A stretch of DNA of 53,904 nucleotides from a virus. Each line of letters starts with the position of its first letter. Position 1 is the first letter of the stretch. Below, piece after piece: positions 53,714 to 53,904 of the stretch. Below the pieces are notes generated by a model. The model saw nothing but the letters and a program-made list of their open reading frames with translations, made no database searches and was not told the origin of the DNA. The position numbers were made by a program, and so were the translations under genes. The stretch is from the IMG/VR virus record IMGVR_UViG_3300034022_000969, positions 1-53,904 of that record; one strand, 5' to 3'.

Positions 53714-53904
53714 CGGAAGAAATTACGCACGATTGGGATGAAGAAGACTACGCAACGTCTGTCAATGATGCTTACGACGAATACCGGAAAGCGTGTTACG
53801 GCGATTTCCGCTTGCAATTACATCAACTTCGCGAAACGAAACAGGCATTTCTCAGCGGTATTCATTGGCTGGCAGCACGCGATGACTATTCCCCGAATGA
53901 GCTT
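53710..53904 (+). CDS. Small hypothetical protein, 5' part (continues at the left end)
   Basis: Starts at ATG 53710 inside the stop of the DUF6884 gene and stays open to the end of the window. It continues in frame at position 81 through the TAA at 191, because bases 1-80 repeat 53825-53904. See the left-end entry for the full 101-residue protein. Confidence 0.8.
   Translation, partial: MTEEITHDWDEEDYATSVNDAYDEYRKACYGDFRLQLHQLRETKQAFLSGIHWLAARDDYSPNEL
53825..53904. repeat. Direct terminal repeat, right copy
   Basis: Identical to positions 1-80. Together they show that the assembled molecule closes on itself. Confidence 0.95.

Overview
This window looks like one complete temperate siphovirus (tailed phage) genome. 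The first 80 bases are repeated exactly as the last 80 bases, and one small gene reads straight across that junction. The molecule is therefore circular or circularly permuted, about 53.8 kb unique, cut open at an arbitrary point. Almost every gene is on the + strand, tightly packed with 4-nt or longer overlaps. Only the integrase, its partner gene and one small secreted protein are on the - strand. No host gene is present. The host is not named by the sequence. A Gram-negative-type envelope is likely (lipoprotein, heptosyltransferase, many single-span envelope proteins), and a planctomycete host is my guess from the style of the proteins, not a demonstrated fact.

Layout: 0-6 kb holds small proteins, most of them membrane or secreted: a lipoprotein, a papain-like protein, a thioredoxin-like secreted protein and a membrane-anchored HNH nuclease. 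This is the best candidate for a lysis/envelope cassette, as no lysozyme or amidase is seen. 6-34 kb is the packaging and virion block: a small XRE regulator, a PP-loop (PAPS reductase-like) protein, small and large terminase, a methyltransferase and an HldE-like sugar kinase, portal, MuF-type protein, fibre, prohead protease with a DnaJ-like zinc finger, capsid, connectors, tail tube, frameshifted tail chaperones, tape measure and a very large tail protein with Ser-Gly repeats. This last gene is followed by a GT9 (heptosyltransferase-like) and an FkbM methyltransferase. 35-40 kb is the lysogeny/control region: ribbon-helix-helix and XRE regulators, paired operators, iteron-like repeats next to an AT-rich stretch, an attP-like tRNA fragment, integrase and an excisionase-like gene. 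40-54 kb is the DNA metabolism block: tRNA-fMet, CsrA, SMC-like ATPase, RecE-like nuclease, RuvC-like resolvase, beta clamp, C5 and N6 DNA methyltransferases, a Gp37/Gp68 protein and a DUF6884 protein. No polymerase, primase or helicase is recognisable, so host replication proteins are presumably recruited, perhaps through the phage clamp.

Three things stand out as possibly undescribed. First, a sugar pathway spread through the virion genes (HldE-like kinase, GT9, two methyltransferases) sits beside a tail protein carrying long Ser-Gly repeats, which suggests virion heptosylation or host surface-glycan conversion. Second, a family of related leader hairpins (arms CAGCTCGC / GCGAGCTG, then TTTTCGTTT, then the Shine-Dalgarno) precedes the structural genes, several behind promoters of a shared TTGC-N16-TAAACT type. 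Third, the phage carries its own CsrA beside an initiator-type tRNA, with a candidate structured RNA further downstream.
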